In this document: positions 36,215 to 46,967 of the stretch, piece by piece
Layout: each line of letters opens with the position of its first letter
Numbering within the stretch: position 1 is the first letter of the stretch
DNA from: Chloroflexota bacterium
Lineage (GTDB): Bacteria; Chloroflexota; Anaerolineae; UBA2200
DNA: 64,000 nucleotides
NCBI GenBank assembly: GCA_014360905.1
Contig: JACIWW010000003.1
Span: forward strand, 62,001-126,000
Direction of reading: 5' to 3'
Notes under the pieces: generated by a model
Database searches by the model: none
What the model saw: only the letters and a program-made list of their open reading frames with translations
Told to the model about the DNA's origin: nothing
Position numbers and translations under genes: made by a program

Positions 36215-38998
36215 CTATGGCGAGCTTTGTAGCGTAGTGAGGATCGCATGGTCTCTGGTCTGTCCACTCTGTTGAACACTAAGGCGTTGTGCACCCCGTT
36301 CATCGTAGAGCACAGTGATCAATGTGTAGTGGCCAGGACTCGCTGCTGGAGCAATGGTCAAAGCGTGCTCATCCGCGATGATTTCTCCTGGCAGCCAAGC
36401 TGTGGTTGGGTAGCTCCAGCGAGCTGGGATGCTGTCGTCCTGTGCGGTGAGGCGTAGATCGGCGGATAACATTTGCACGCTCACTTTGTAGCTAGTTGTA
36501 ATGGGTTGCGTGGCCTGCCAATAAAGCGTGACGGTAATGGTCCTTCCCGGTTGAACAGCAGGAGCTTGCAAGTCATAGCCCAGCAAGGTAATGCCCTGTT
36601 CGAATTGTGCATTGAGCGTTTGCTGCATGGTAGGCATGTTGTAGCGATGTTCGCGAGGCGCAATATGCAGTGCTGTCAAGGCGATGAGCCTCTCTTCGGT
36701 ACCAACTTGCAAGCTATATTCTCCTCCTGACAAATCGGAAGGGATTCCCAGATGATAGATTGCACGATTGACTTCTCCTGGTCGCCAGTGTGTGGTGAGG
36801 TGCCCAGGCACGATGGGTTTTTCCATTTCCCAGGCCACCCTTCCCCGGCTATCCAACAGACGAAACACAGCCGTGTGATCCGCGCGTGGCGTATCCGTGC
36901 ATTGCCACCATAAGGTCAAGGAAAGAGTATCTCCATGGCTATACGTTATCCTTGGTGGGTCGAAGCCCAATAGTTGCAGATTATCGCCTAAATCGGCCTG
37001 GAGAGGATTTCTGACTTCAGCAGGGGATGGGGTCACATCTGCCTTGGATAAAGCGAATTCTTCCAAAAACAGGGACTGCCCCAACGGTGTGCCATTGGCA
37101 TCTACCAAATCCAGGTTGCGTTTGGATTCTGGGTCCAGGACTTTCAAATATACTCGGTAGGTGAGTGGCGGTAGATCGTTGAGGAGAGTGACATCAATGC
37201 GGCCACGGATAGGCGTATGCAAGGGCCACACAGGCGGCAGGAAATAGGGGGTACTCAGTGCTTGATCTCGCCGCAAATATTCAGTGCCATCCTGATCCTG
37301 AAAGCTCAAGGTCACGCTGTAGTTACGCTCCAAAGGTTGTGTTGCTTGCCAATAGATGACATAATGAAGCCTTCCGCCATCTCGTTTGAAACGATCAAAG
37401 CCAAGACAGGCAAGACCAGGTGCAAAGCCAGCATCCGTGTGGATTTGTGGTTGAGGATAGGCGACAATGGGTTGGTCATAATCCAGGATGTCGAAAGCAC
37501 GCAGCCAATAACCGAAGAATTGTTTCCCGACACTGACCTCGCGGCCAACTCGAAGCAATTCTGTAACAACCATATCCGTAGGGTCGGCAAACTCGTGGTG
37601 CCAAAGGATAAGCCAGATTCGCCTCGGACGAGTCTGCAGGATTCTATTGAGGACTTCTGCGGCTCCGGCAAAGTCTTGACCAACGTGCAAGCCATACCAG
37701 GGAGCGGTTCCACGATAATAATATTGCAGTGCATAAGGAGCGTATTCAACCAGCAGCAAAGCATCGTTGGGTTGCGCATGCTCGGTGAGGTAAGCAGCCA
37801 ATCCGCGTACATCGTCGCGCGGGTTTTCGCGCGCCTCGGTGACAGCGATTGCAGAGCGTAAGGACAGGATGATTGTAGCGAGAGCCAGCACGGCAAAGAG
37901 CGCACGTGCGAGAGGCGATTTTTGAACCAGCAAAACATGGAGAACGAGAGCAGAGCAGATATAGAGCGGTGCCGCGGCGACAATGGCATAGCGTGTGGCG
38001 AACTTGGGTACAATGGCAACAGCCGCATAGGTGAGCAGCAAAGGGATAAGGAAGGTTAGAAATACCAAGGTACTGCGGCGTACAGTTTCTGAAAGATGGA
38101 ACCCACTTCGTCGCACCAACCGTGCTAGAAAAATAATACCCAGGATCGCGATCAATAACCCCCAACGCAGCGAAACGCAGGGCAAGAACATGCTCCAGGC
38201 GCCTTGTAAGAACTGCATTGGGCGGATGCGCGTGGTAACCCAGTAGTCGGGCGAAAGCAATAGGCGCCCCATTTGCAGATACGCCGGGCGAAGCCAAGGT
38301 AAGTATAAGAGGCCAGCTAGGAGAGTGCATAATCCTGTTTGCTGTAACGCTTTGCGTTCGAGGAATAAAGCGTAGAGAATGAACGAGGATACGGTGAACA
38401 CGGAGAAGTACTGCGTGTAGAAACTTGCCCCCAATAAACAAGCAAATGTCAGCCACCATCTGGTGGAAGCGGCGCGCGTGGCCCTCAGGAATGCCCAGGT
38501 TGTGGCCAGGGCTAGGGTAGCAGCGAGGCTGTACATGCGCGTTTCTTGTGCGTAAAAGGCGATGAATGGTGAAAAACCAACGATGGCAGCAGCGAACGCA
38601 CCTGCAATAGTCCATGCGATAGTTTTGTTCTCCCGGCCTTGTATTTCCTGGACTACAGCGAAGGCGAGGGGTATCAGGAGCACCGCAGCCAACATCGAGG
38701 GCATGCGCACGGCAAACTCGCTCTTTCCGGCCAACTTCATCCAAGCATGGAGCAATAGATAATACAACGGAGGGTGCAGGTCTTCGTAAATTAAGGTGTG
38801 TATCAACTGAGGCACGGGCTTGGCCGCGAAAAAAACACTGAGTCCCTCGTCGAACCAGAGGCTTTGTTTGCTCAGCGTGCGCGCATACAGGGCGAAAACG
38901 CACAGAATCAGAGCAATAACAATGAAAGCTCTGAACAGTTTGTTTGCTGTACTTGTTTTGTTTCGTTTGCAGTCTTTTTGCTCTTTGTTTAATTCCAT
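36215..38998 (-). CDS. Large GT-C membrane glycosyltransferase with three C-terminal beta-repeats
   Basis: About 927 residues. The N-terminal ~480 residues are a polytopic PMT_2/ArnT-like enzyme: LWFDEGLSVFFAAKP carries the acidic site, and EDLHPPLYYLLLHAWMKLAG and FAVRMPSMLAAV follow. The C-terminal ~430 residues hold three related beta-sandwich units of about 120 residues, each with an LxGYD or LxGFD-like start, a TLYWQ or LTLWWQ strand and a WxPGE turn. It should use polyprenyl-linked sugar outside the membrane; the repeats may bind glycan. The ATG at 38998 avoids a long overlap with the previous gene; a longer frame starts at 39040. Confidence 0.83.
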   Translation of the reverse strand: MELNKEQKDCKRNKTSTANKLFRAFIVIALILCVFALYARTLSKQSLWFDEGLSVFFAAKPVPQLIHTLIYEDLHPPLYYLLLHAWMKLAGKSEFAVRMPSMLAAVLLIPLAFAVVQEIQGRENKTIAWTIAGAFAAAIVGFSPFIAFYAQETRMYSLAATLALATTWAFLRATRAASTRWWLTFACLLGASFYTQYFSVFTVSSFILYALFLERKALQQTGLCTLLAGLLYLPWLRPAYLQMGRLLLSPDYWVTTRIRPMQFLQGAWSMFLPCVSLRWGLLIAILGIIFLARLVRRSGFHLSETVRRSTLVFLTFLIPLLLTYAAVAIVPKFATRYAIVAAAPLYICSALVLHVLLVQKSPLARALFAVLALATIILSLRSAIAVTEARENPRDDVRGLAAYLTEHAQPNDALLLVEYAPYALQYYYRGTAPWYGLHVGQDFAGAAEVLNRILQTRPRRIWLILWHHEFADPTDMVVTELLRVGREVSVGKQFFGYWLRAFDILDYDQPIVAYPQPQIHTDAGFAPGLACLGFDRFKRDGGRLHYVIYWQATQPLERNYSVTLSFQDQDGTEYLRRDQALSTPYFLPPVWPLHTPIRGRIDVTLLNDLPPLTYRVYLKVLDPESKRNLDLVDANGTPLGQSLFLEEFALSKADVTPSPAEVRNPLQADLGDNLQLLGFDPPRITYSHGDTLSLTLWWQCTDTPRADHTAVFRLLDSRGRVAWEMEKPIVPGHLTTHWRPGEVNRAIYHLGIPSDLSGGEYSLQVGTEERLIALTALHIAPREHRYNMPTMQQTLNAQFEQGITLLGYDLQAPAVQPGRTITVTLYWQATQPITTSYKVSVQMLSADLRLTAQDDSIPARWSYPTTAWLPGEIIADEHALTIAPAASPGHYTLITVLYDERGAQRLSVQQSGQTRDHAILTTLQSSP

Positions 38999-39005
38999 GT
39001 CAAGG

Positions 39006-41423
39006 CTATGGCACCACACGTACCTGCGTGAGGACAACATGGTCAGTCAATAGCTGCCCGACGTTGTCCAATACCCATAATCTCTGCAGGGTTTCAGCCA
39101 AATAGAGGCCAACGTGGATAGAGTATACTCCATGTGAGCCATCCACGGGTATATTCAATTCATAGTCATCTTTAATGACGGCTTTGGGTTGCCAAGATGA
39201 TGTCGGAGCATTCCCATGTTGTGGCCAACCGTCCACCTGCGCCACGCGCTCTCCGCTCTCCGAGAGAAGGTGAATGAAGACGCTGTAATTCTCTCGTATG
39301 CTCTGCAATGCTTGCCAGTATAAAGTGAGGTGAAGGGTTTCGCCGGGTTTGACCGCTCTTGGGTCGAGGTGATAGCCAACCAGAGCGATTTGGTCGCCAA
39401 AATTGATCTGCATTGGATTGGGTATTGCCCCTTCCCAGGCGGGCAGTATGGTCAGAGTGTGAAAGCGCGCACTGTCACCCAGAACTTGCCCCTGGGCTGT
39501 TTGGGCGGTCAAGCGTTGCTGCGAAGCGTGCTCGTACAGCCCGATTTCTAACTGTGCTTCATCTGGTGTAAAAGCAGTGACAGGCACGCCCAGTATGTAC
39601 GGATCAGCGAATTGCTCACCGGGTTTCCAGTGAGTCGTAGGACACATTCCCAGGCACGGATACGCATCTCGCTGGGCTACGATCAGGTCGTGCTGCCCGA
39701 GCAAATGGACAAAAACGGTATAGTCTTGAGACAAGGGCTTCAGGCACTGCCAGTAGAGGGTGACATGGAGCACATCACTGGGACGCAATACGTCTTTATC
39801 AACCATGTATGCCAATAGTTCAACTTGGCTACCAAAGCGGATATGGAGTGGCACTGCTTCTGGTGGAGGCTCACTGCTTTGCGGCTGGGCATACCGCGCG
39901 ACCCGGCGCTGATAAACGGTCACTGGGCTACCCCAGAAGCGCTTGTCTTCGAAAATCTGCACTGGCGTGTAGGCAGCCTTGAACCATTCGTCGGCGCGCA
40001 GGTCATAAGAATAGAGCGGGTTCACACGCGTTAACACGACATAATCTGGCTGGTAGTACAGCAGGGCCCACTGGATGTTGCCACTTTGGAGCGCTTGTGC
40101 TACATCAGGGCGAAGCAAACCTAGAAAATCCACCATGGTGCGCTCTGCGTAATACCCGATTACTCCTACTTCAGTTACGCCAATGACCGCATCCTCTGGC
40201 GTGTGCTTCTTTAGCCATTCCCCGACTTGCCGATACACCTCGATTTTGGCCTCTGGCAATATTTTATAGACTTTGGATTCAGGTGGCACAAGGCCGGGGT
40301 TCTGCAGTGCATGATATATCTGCGTGTTGGATGTGAATTGTGGCAGAAGCAATAGCAATGCCAGAACAATTGTTACAGCCACTTGGAGGGGCCGTGTATC
40401 ATTAACTACCAGTCCAATCCGCATAGCTATCGCTACCAAGCCAAGCGCTGCCAAAAGGGTGAGAGTAGGCACTAGAGGGGTGTAGTACCAGTGATATGGC
40501 GCAACTCCCAGCAAGACATAGCCAGCAAAGTAGAGCACAGCCCAGAATAGCATCGGCCAAAGCCATTTTTCGCGTCGTATAGCCGTGAGGAGTCCTACAC
40601 ATATGCAAAAAGCGAAGACAAGGTACAACTTGCTTTGTAACAGATGGGCCTCACCTAGAATCCGTGCTCCTTCTGGGAAAGTGGTATGGGCGTAGAATCC
40701 GGTGACGCCCAGCTTGGTTTGCGCAGACTTGGCAGCCAATGTTACGGGAAAGGGAGAACCAAAGGATGATGTTAGATAGATGAGCAATGGAGCGCTGAGG
40801 AGCAGATAGATGACCAGAGGACGCCAAGGAACGTAGCGTTTGGTGACGATATGATGCAATCCCAAGGCAATAGCGGGTAAAATCCCATCTCCGCGAGTAA
40901 GCAGAGCCAGTGCCAATAGCGCAGCGCAAACGGCCAAGCGGTTTTCAAAGTAGAAGTAAAAAGCACCCAAAATCAGAGCCAGATAGAAGGCTGTCTCAAA
41001 ACCGAGACTAAGCCATTGCAGAGGCGCGGTAATGTACAGGACGGCTGCTACGATTCCGGCCCAACCTACTCCGCGCGATTTGCATAGCAAGTAAATGAAG
41101 CACGCACCGACAAAAAGAGCAGTGACGCTAATCCAATTGCTCAGCGCAGGGATATTGTCTGTGAACAATGCCCCACCTGCCAGTAGCAAGGCGTAAAGCG
41201 GAGCAGTGGTGCTCAGCACACGCTCGTGTGGGTTGTACACCAGACCCAGGCCGGAACGCAGGTTGCGTGCATAGCGATAGGTGACAAAGGGGTCATCGAA
41301 GGCAACCTGACCTAGGCAAAGCCCAAGAACCAGAGCCAGTGCCAGCAAACAGAGAATAACCCTACAGTTTTTTGCCTTTGGTAGCCAATTAGGTGTCAAC
41401 CTATGTCCCAACCAGTTTCTCAT
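39006..41423 (-). CDS. Large GT-C membrane glycosyltransferase with two C-terminal beta-repeats
   Basis: About 805 residues. The first external loop has FDDPFVTYRYARNLRSGLGL and YNPHERVLSTTAPLYALLL, a pattern common to predicted GT-C enzymes. About ten membrane helices follow, then a soluble domain with VIGVTEVGVIGYYAERTMVDF. Two ~130-residue beta-repeats close the protein (HVTLYWQCLKPLSQDYTVFV and HLTLYWQALQSIRENYSVFI, with HWKPGE and SWQPKA turns). They are the same type as the repeats in the next gene. I use the ATG at 41423, which overlaps the preceding GT4 gene by 23 bases. The substrate is unknown. Confidence 0.8.
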   Translation of the reverse strand: MRNWLGHRLTPNWLPKAKNCRVILCLLALALVLGLCLGQVAFDDPFVTYRYARNLRSGLGLVYNPHERVLSTTAPLYALLLAGGALFTDNIPALSNWISVTALFVGACFIYLLCKSRGVGWAGIVAAVLYITAPLQWLSLGFETAFYLALILGAFYFYFENRLAVCAALLALALLTRGDGILPAIALGLHHIVTKRYVPWRPLVIYLLLSAPLLIYLTSSFGSPFPVTLAAKSAQTKLGVTGFYAHTTFPEGARILGEAHLLQSKLYLVFAFCICVGLLTAIRREKWLWPMLFWAVLYFAGYVLLGVAPYHWYYTPLVPTLTLLAALGLVAIAMRIGLVVNDTRPLQVAVTIVLALLLLLPQFTSNTQIYHALQNPGLVPPESKVYKILPEAKIEVYRQVGEWLKKHTPEDAVIGVTEVGVIGYYAERTMVDFLGLLRPDVAQALQSGNIQWALLYYQPDYVVLTRVNPLYSYDLRADEWFKAAYTPVQIFEDKRFWGSPVTVYQRRVARYAQPQSSEPPPEAVPLHIRFGSQVELLAYMVDKDVLRPSDVLHVTLYWQCLKPLSQDYTVFVHLLGQHDLIVAQRDAYPCLGMCPTTHWKPGEQFADPYILGVPVTAFTPDEAQLEIGLYEHASQQRLTAQTAQGQVLGDSARFHTLTILPAWEGAIPNPMQINFGDQIALVGYHLDPRAVKPGETLHLTLYWQALQSIRENYSVFIHLLSESGERVAQVDGWPQHGNAPTSSWQPKAVIKDDYELNIPVDGSHGVYSIHVGLYLAETLQRLWVLDNVGQLLTDHVVLTQVRVVP

Positions 41424-42594
41424 ATACTTGCGCTGTTTGGGTAGCAATGCGTTCCCAGGTGAATTCTCTGGCCAGTTCCCGTGCACCATGAGCCAACTGG
41501 GCACGCCAATCTGGATTTGCGATCAGTCTTTCGATGGCCTCGGCTGTTGCCGCCACGTCGTCCGAAGGAACGAGGAGGATATTCTCCCCATCAACCAAGG
41601 TGGTAACGGGCACTCTGGGCCATGTGCTGATAATGGGCAGTCCATGTGCCAGCGCAGCCATGAAACTGCCCCGGCGGTAGGAAGCGCCATCTCGATATGG
41701 CAACACACAGATGTCCGCCGCCAGGAAGTTAGCAGAGACTTGCTCGGGCGGTGTGTAGCCCGTCCACAAGATATGGTGCTGCAATCCTAGTTCCTGGCTG
41801 AGCGCTTTCACGTGCTCGAAGTAAGCCACGTTCGTTGGATCGCTGTCGCCAACCTGTCCGCCAATCATCAAGAGTTTTGCTTTGTGACCCCGGCGCAGCA
41901 ACTCAGCCAATGAACGAAACAGCACTTCGCCTCCCTTGCTTTCGTTGAGGAAGCCAAAGTAGCAAAGCAGGGTTTCATCGTCCGCTACACCCAGGCGATG
42001 ACGCCAAGCAGTGCGGTCATATCCTGGCGGTGGTTGCGGATGGATGTTGCTGCCGATTGGTATCAGATAGAGTTTCTTCGCTTCTCTCGGGATGACAGAG
42101 TGAGTGTGCGTGAGTTGTTCGTAGTCCTCGATATTCGTCGCAATAACCGCATCGCTCCAGCGCGCAAGCCATAGATTCACCCATTTCCTCACCACCCCGG
42201 CCTTGGGGAAGAGGTATGGCTCACGCAGGTCATGGAAGGTAACTACCACGCGAGGACGTTTCTTGCTCAGATGCAGGCGCAAGGGCAAGAAATTGATCGC
42301 CGGGTGCATGGCATAGGCTGCCGTCTGGTATTGAATGTTCAAAATATCGCTGTCAAAAACGCGCGCAATATGCAAGATGTGTCTCCAACTGGTCCAGTTC
42401 CATCTGTGAATAATAGGGTACACCACCGGTTCCGTAGTTTCCGAAGCCGCTGGGGTCTGGAGCTGTGCTTTGCGCGACGTAACGACGGCTACCCGATGAC
42501 CTTGTTCCATCAATGCGCAGCCCAACTGGCGTGTGAAATCGCCTACTCCTCCCTGCATGGGCGGGTACTCACCGCTGACAAAGCAGACCCTCAT
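41401..42594 (-). CDS. GT4-type glycosyltransferase
   Basis: A 397-residue GT-B enzyme. It starts MRVCFVSGEYPPMQGGVGDF, a common opening of GT4 enzymes. The donor domain has CYFGFLNESKGGEVLFRSL and FMAALAHGLPIISTWP with DGENILLVPSDDVAATAEAI. It overlaps the GT2 gene upstream by four bases (ATGA) and the GT-C gene downstream. The sugar donor is unknown. Confidence 0.87.
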   Translation of the reverse strand: MRVCFVSGEYPPMQGGVGDFTRQLGCALMEQGHRVAVVTSRKAQLQTPAASETTEPVVYPIIHRWNWTSWRHILHIARVFDSDILNIQYQTAAYAMHPAINFLPLRLHLSKKRPRVVVTFHDLREPYLFPKAGVVRKWVNLWLARWSDAVIATNIEDYEQLTHTHSVIPREAKKLYLIPIGSNIHPQPPPGYDRTAWRHRLGVADDETLLCYFGFLNESKGGEVLFRSLAELLRRGHKAKLLMIGGQVGDSDPTNVAYFEHVKALSQELGLQHHILWTGYTPPEQVSANFLAADICVLPYRDGASYRRGSFMAALAHGLPIISTWPRVPVTTLVDGENILLVPSDDVAATAEAIERLIANPDWRAQLAHGARELAREFTWERIATQTAQVYEKLVGT

Positions 42595-43571
42595 CCTTGC
42601 ACCTCGCCTTGTGCGCGCAAGCCGGAGCGCAGAACCCGCAAATAAGCAGCGATGCGCTCACGGCGAAGAGGACGCTTGTGTCCTACTAGCCACTTGAACC
42701 CTTCCAGACATAGCTGGTAGACATAAGTTGCTAGGAGGAAGAAGCGCAGTCCTTCGCCAGCGAGCACACCGTGGTGCTTGCGGAAGTAGCGCACTTTGCT
42801 GCTTTGGAAATAAATGTGGCGCGCGGGTACTACCTGGCTGCTGCTTTGCCCCTCATGGTGAACTACCTTCGCCCACGGGGTATAGACCACACGCCATCCT
42901 GCCGCTTTCAGGCGGCGGCACCAATCGAGTTCCTCGGAGTACATGAAAAAGCCTTCGTCCAGTGGCCCTACCTGCTCCCATGCCTGACGTCGGATAAGCA
43001 GGCACGCACCAATTACCCAATCCACCTCTTGTTCCTCATCATCGCTGCGATCCTGGATGTAGTAGCGAGCAAGGACTCGGTTACGTGGAAACCATTGTTG
43101 CACTACAGTGCTTTCCAGAAACGCTGTGGCGAGTGTGGGGAAACGCCGGCGTGAGGATTGGACAGATCCATCTGGGAAGAGCAGTTTTGGACCCAAGGCG
43201 CCCACTTCTGGATGATGGTCCATGTAGTTGACCATGATAGCCAGAGCATCGCCGAGGATTTCGGTATCGGGATTAAGCAGTAAGATGTATCGTCCGCTGC
43301 TATGGGCAATACCGATATTGTTTGCCTTGGTAAAGCCCAGGTTCGATTCATTGACGATCAACTTCGCCGTTGGAAAGCGTTGTCGCACCATGACCGGGCT
43401 GCCATCGGTCGAAGCGTTGTCCACGATGATGACTTCGCACTGCAGTGCGTTCTGCCTCTCTGTACCCAGGGTATCTGGCTGTTCTATTAGGGAAGTATAG
43501 ATTGAGTACAGACAACGCTCTAGCAGCGTCCTAACGTTCCAACTGACAATGACAATGGACAGGTCGGTCAT
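42591..43571 (-). CDS. GT2-type glycosyltransferase (rhamnosyltransferase-like)
   Basis: About 326 residues. The GT-A fold shows LSIVIVSWNVRTLLERCLYSI, CEVIIVDNASTDGSPVMV, LLLNPDTEIL and GALGPKLLFPDGSVQSSRRRF. EELDWCRRLKAAGWRVVYTPW and HHEGQS follow. This arrangement is typical of WbbL-type and rhamnosyltransferase-like GT2 enzymes. GDP-D-rhamnose genes lie just upstream in the same operon, so a rhamnosyl donor is reasonable but unproven. The ATG at 43571 is preferred to a TTG at 43601. Confidence 0.85.
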   Translation of the reverse strand: MTDLSIVIVSWNVRTLLERCLYSIYTSLIEQPDTLGTERQNALQCEVIIVDNASTDGSPVMVRQRFPTAKLIVNESNLGFTKANNIGIAHSSGRYILLLNPDTEILGDALAIMVNYMDHHPEVGALGPKLLFPDGSVQSSRRRFPTLATAFLESTVVQQWFPRNRVLARYYIQDRSDDEEQEVDWVIGACLLIRRQAWEQVGPLDEGFFMYSEELDWCRRLKAAGWRVVYTPWAKVVHHEGQSSSQVVPARHIYFQSSKVRYFRKHHGVLAGEGLRFFLLATYVYQLCLEGFKWLVGHKRPLRRERIAAYLRVLRSGLRAQGEVQG

Positions 43572-43616
43572 GGTTGGACTTGGCTCTCTCCTATCATACA
43601 ATAGCCTGGCCCTGAT

Positions 43617-44381
43617 TCATTCTAAGGCAAAAAGGCGTCTGGCATTTTCCGTTGTGATTTGCGCTACGTGTTCAACAGGGATTGCTTTCAGTGCAGCGAT
43701 TTTGGCTGCGATGAAGCGCACGTAAGCAGGCTCATTGCGCTGGCCACGATAGGGATGCGGTGCCAGGTAAGGGCAATCTGTCTCTATCAGCGTGCATTCG
43801 AGAGGCAATTCACGTACCAGGGCCTGCAACCGATGCGCATTTTGAAACGTTACTGGCCCCGCAAGTGATATGTAAAAACCCATTTTCATTGCCTGCAAAG
43901 CCATGGTTAGATCGCCGGAAAAGCAATGCAGCACGCCATGCAAATGCTTTGCCTTGTCGCGCAAGATGGACATTGTTTCTACATGGGCTTGCCGGTCATG
44001 GATGATGACAGGTTTCCCAACCTGCTGTGCTAGTTCTAACTGGGCGATGAAAATCTCCCTTTGTTTGTCGGCGGGCGATAGGTTGCGGTAAAAATCTAGA
44101 CCTATTTCGCCAATAGCGACCACTTTTTCGTACGTACTTAATTGTAACAGTCCCACCAGGTCATCCGCTTGGACTTGAGCTGCTTCATGCGGATGTATGC
44201 CGATCGCGGCAAAGACGGAGGGATACTGCTGTGCCAACATCACGGCCTGGCGGCTTGAGTCCAAATCAGTGCCCACCGTTACTATAGCGTTCACTCTTGC
44301 TGCTAACGATCGCGAGATTACCTGCTCGCGGTCATCTGTGAACTCGCTAGAATCGAGGTGCGCGTGCGTATCTACCAGCAT
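43617..44381 (-). CDS. tatD: TatD family metal-dependent hydrolase
   Basis: About 254 residues. It has the TatD metal motifs VDTHAHLDS near the start, IGEIGLDFYRN, PVIIHDRQAH and GVLHCFSGDL, and ends with ETDCPYLAPHPYRG and the TTENARRLF tail. TatD proteins are Mg-dependent nucleases or quality-control hydrolases. It is probably a housekeeping gene carried in the operon. Its start shares a base with the stop of the phosphohexomutase gene. Confidence 0.9.
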   Translation of the reverse strand: MLVDTHAHLDSSEFTDDREQVISRSLAARVNAIVTVGTDLDSSRQAVMLAQQYPSVFAAIGIHPHEAAQVQADDLVGLLQLSTYEKVVAIGEIGLDFYRNLSPADKQREIFIAQLELAQQVGKPVIIHDRQAHVETMSILRDKAKHLHGVLHCFSGDLTMALQAMKMGFYISLAGPVTFQNAHRLQALVRELPLECTLIETDCPYLAPHPYRGQRNEPAYVRFIAAKIAALKAIPVEHVAQITTENARRLFALE

Positions 44382-45808
44382 CACAGCCCCACGAGCTTCC
44401 TGCCATCGGCCAGTATGGCTTGCACTCTTGCTTTGTCCGTCGTTTCAGTGTAGATGCGAATGAGCGGCTCTGTTCCAGAGAAGCGGATGAGCAACCAGCC
44501 GCCATCTTCCAGCATATAGCGGAAGCCATCCATCGTATCTATCCCGGTTACTTTTAGGCCGCCAATTGTGGTTGGTTTGCTATCCTTTACCCGTGCTATT
44601 GTGGCAGCGCGTTGCTCTTCGAGCATCGGGATGTCAATTCGGTCGTAGTAGTGGGCACCTACTAAGGAATAGAGGTACTCGATAAGCTGTGAAGGCGATT
44701 TCTGTAGTTTAATCATCAGATCAAGCAGGAACAAGCCTGCCAATATGCCGTCCCGCTCTGGGATATGGCCGGCGAATCCAAAGCCGCCGCTCTCTTCACC
44801 ACCCATGATGGCTCCTGTTTCCATCATCTTGGGTCCCACGTATTTAAAACCTACTGGTGTCTCATACACGGGGATGTTGTACAGCTTTGCGAGTTTGCGC
44901 GCCATTGCCGTGGTCGTGACAGTTTTGACGATGGGCCCTCGTTTGCCACGCACTTCCAAGAGGTAGAGCAGAAGCAATGCATAGACTTGCAACTGGTTGA
45001 TGAACTGGCCATTCTCATCCACGAGGCCTACGCGGTCTGCGTCACCATCCGTGGCTAAACCGACATCCGCCTGGTATTGGGCAACGCCTGCCACCAAAGC
45101 CGCTAGGTTGTAAGCGATGGGTTCGGGATTGTGCATGCCAGGGAAGAGGGGATTGCGCACGTTGTTGATCTCGATGACTCGCGTGTTGCCCCCGGCCAGA
45201 ATGGCAGGGAAGTAGCCTATGCCTGCTCCGTACATAGCATCTACTACCACGGTGATGCCAGCAGCTTTGATCCCCTCTACATCCACCAATGAGGCAATGT
45301 GTTTCAAATAGCCGGGTGCGGGATTGAACTTGAGAACCAACTTTTGTTGCAGCGCTTCTTCTAATGGCATACGTTGCACTTGCACCTTGCCGGCCTGGAT
45401 GTTGGCGATGTTTTCCTCCAGAATGGCAATGACCTCTGGAGAAGCACTCCCGGCGTATTCTGGTTTGACTTTGAATCCATTCCACTGCGCTGGGTTGTGG
45501 CTGGAGGTAATGACCACTGCCCCGCCTGCTTTTTTCTCGAGGATGGCATAGGAGATCGTGGGCGTTGGAGCGGCGCGGTCACAGAGGTAAGCACGGATGC
45601 CATTGCCAGCCATCACTTCTGCGGTCGCTGCAGCGAAATCCTCCGATGCAAAACGCGTATCATACCCGATAACGATGCCTTTTTCTGCTGCCTCGCTATC
45701 TATCAGGTACTTGGCCATCGCCTGGGCACATATGCGCACATTCGCAAATGTATAATCCTCAGCGATGATCGCTCGCCAGCCATCAGTACCGAACTTGATC
45801 GTTGTCAT
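44381..45808 (-). CDS. Phosphoglucomutase/phosphomannomutase family enzyme
   Basis: About 475 residues. It starts MTTIKFGTDGWRAIIAEDYT. The phosphoserine loop is VITSSHNPAQWNGFK, the metal loop DGDADRVGLVD and the sugar-binding loop GGEESGGFGF. A C-terminal phosphate-binding segment RFSGTEPLIRIYTET is present. It interconverts hexose 6-phosphate and 1-phosphate. Next to gmd and rmd it probably makes mannose 1-phosphate for GDP-mannose; it could also feed RfbA with glucose 1-phosphate. No GDP-mannose pyrophosphorylase gene was seen here. The ATG at 45808 is used in place of an upstream start at 45865. Confidence 0.9.
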   Translation of the reverse strand: MTTIKFGTDGWRAIIAEDYTFANVRICAQAMAKYLIDSEAAEKGIVIGYDTRFASEDFAAATAEVMAGNGIRAYLCDRAAPTPTISYAILEKKAGGAVVITSSHNPAQWNGFKVKPEYAGSASPEVIAILEENIANIQAGKVQVQRMPLEEALQQKLVLKFNPAPGYLKHIASLVDVEGIKAAGITVVVDAMYGAGIGYFPAILAGGNTRVIEINNVRNPLFPGMHNPEPIAYNLAALVAGVAQYQADVGLATDGDADRVGLVDENGQFINQLQVYALLLLYLLEVRGKRGPIVKTVTTTAMARKLAKLYNIPVYETPVGFKYVGPKMMETGAIMGGEESGGFGFAGHIPERDGILAGLFLLDLMIKLQKSPSQLIEYLYSLVGAHYYDRIDIPMLEEQRAATIARVKDSKPTTIGGLKVTGIDTMDGFRYMLEDGGWLLIRFSGTEPLIRIYTETTDKARVQAILADGRKLVGL

Positions 45809-45900
45809 CTTGCATACTCCTGTTTCTGAGGTGTTTCTGCTTGCGTAAGCGGAGAATGAGCACAAGACCTCATGCTGCGTAATCGCTTGGCTGTTCCTGT

Positions 45901-46908
<1,008 letters not shown>

Positions 46909-46967
46909 TCAAGTAATGAGTGAAAAGCGATCAGCAGTATATACGGCTTTATTCTCGCTGTTACTCG

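Noticed and set aside
37746-38903. A 385-codon open frame on the - strand within a GT-C gene
   Set aside because: It is another frame of the GT-C gene at 36215-38998, which has clear membrane helices and family motifs; this frame has neither.
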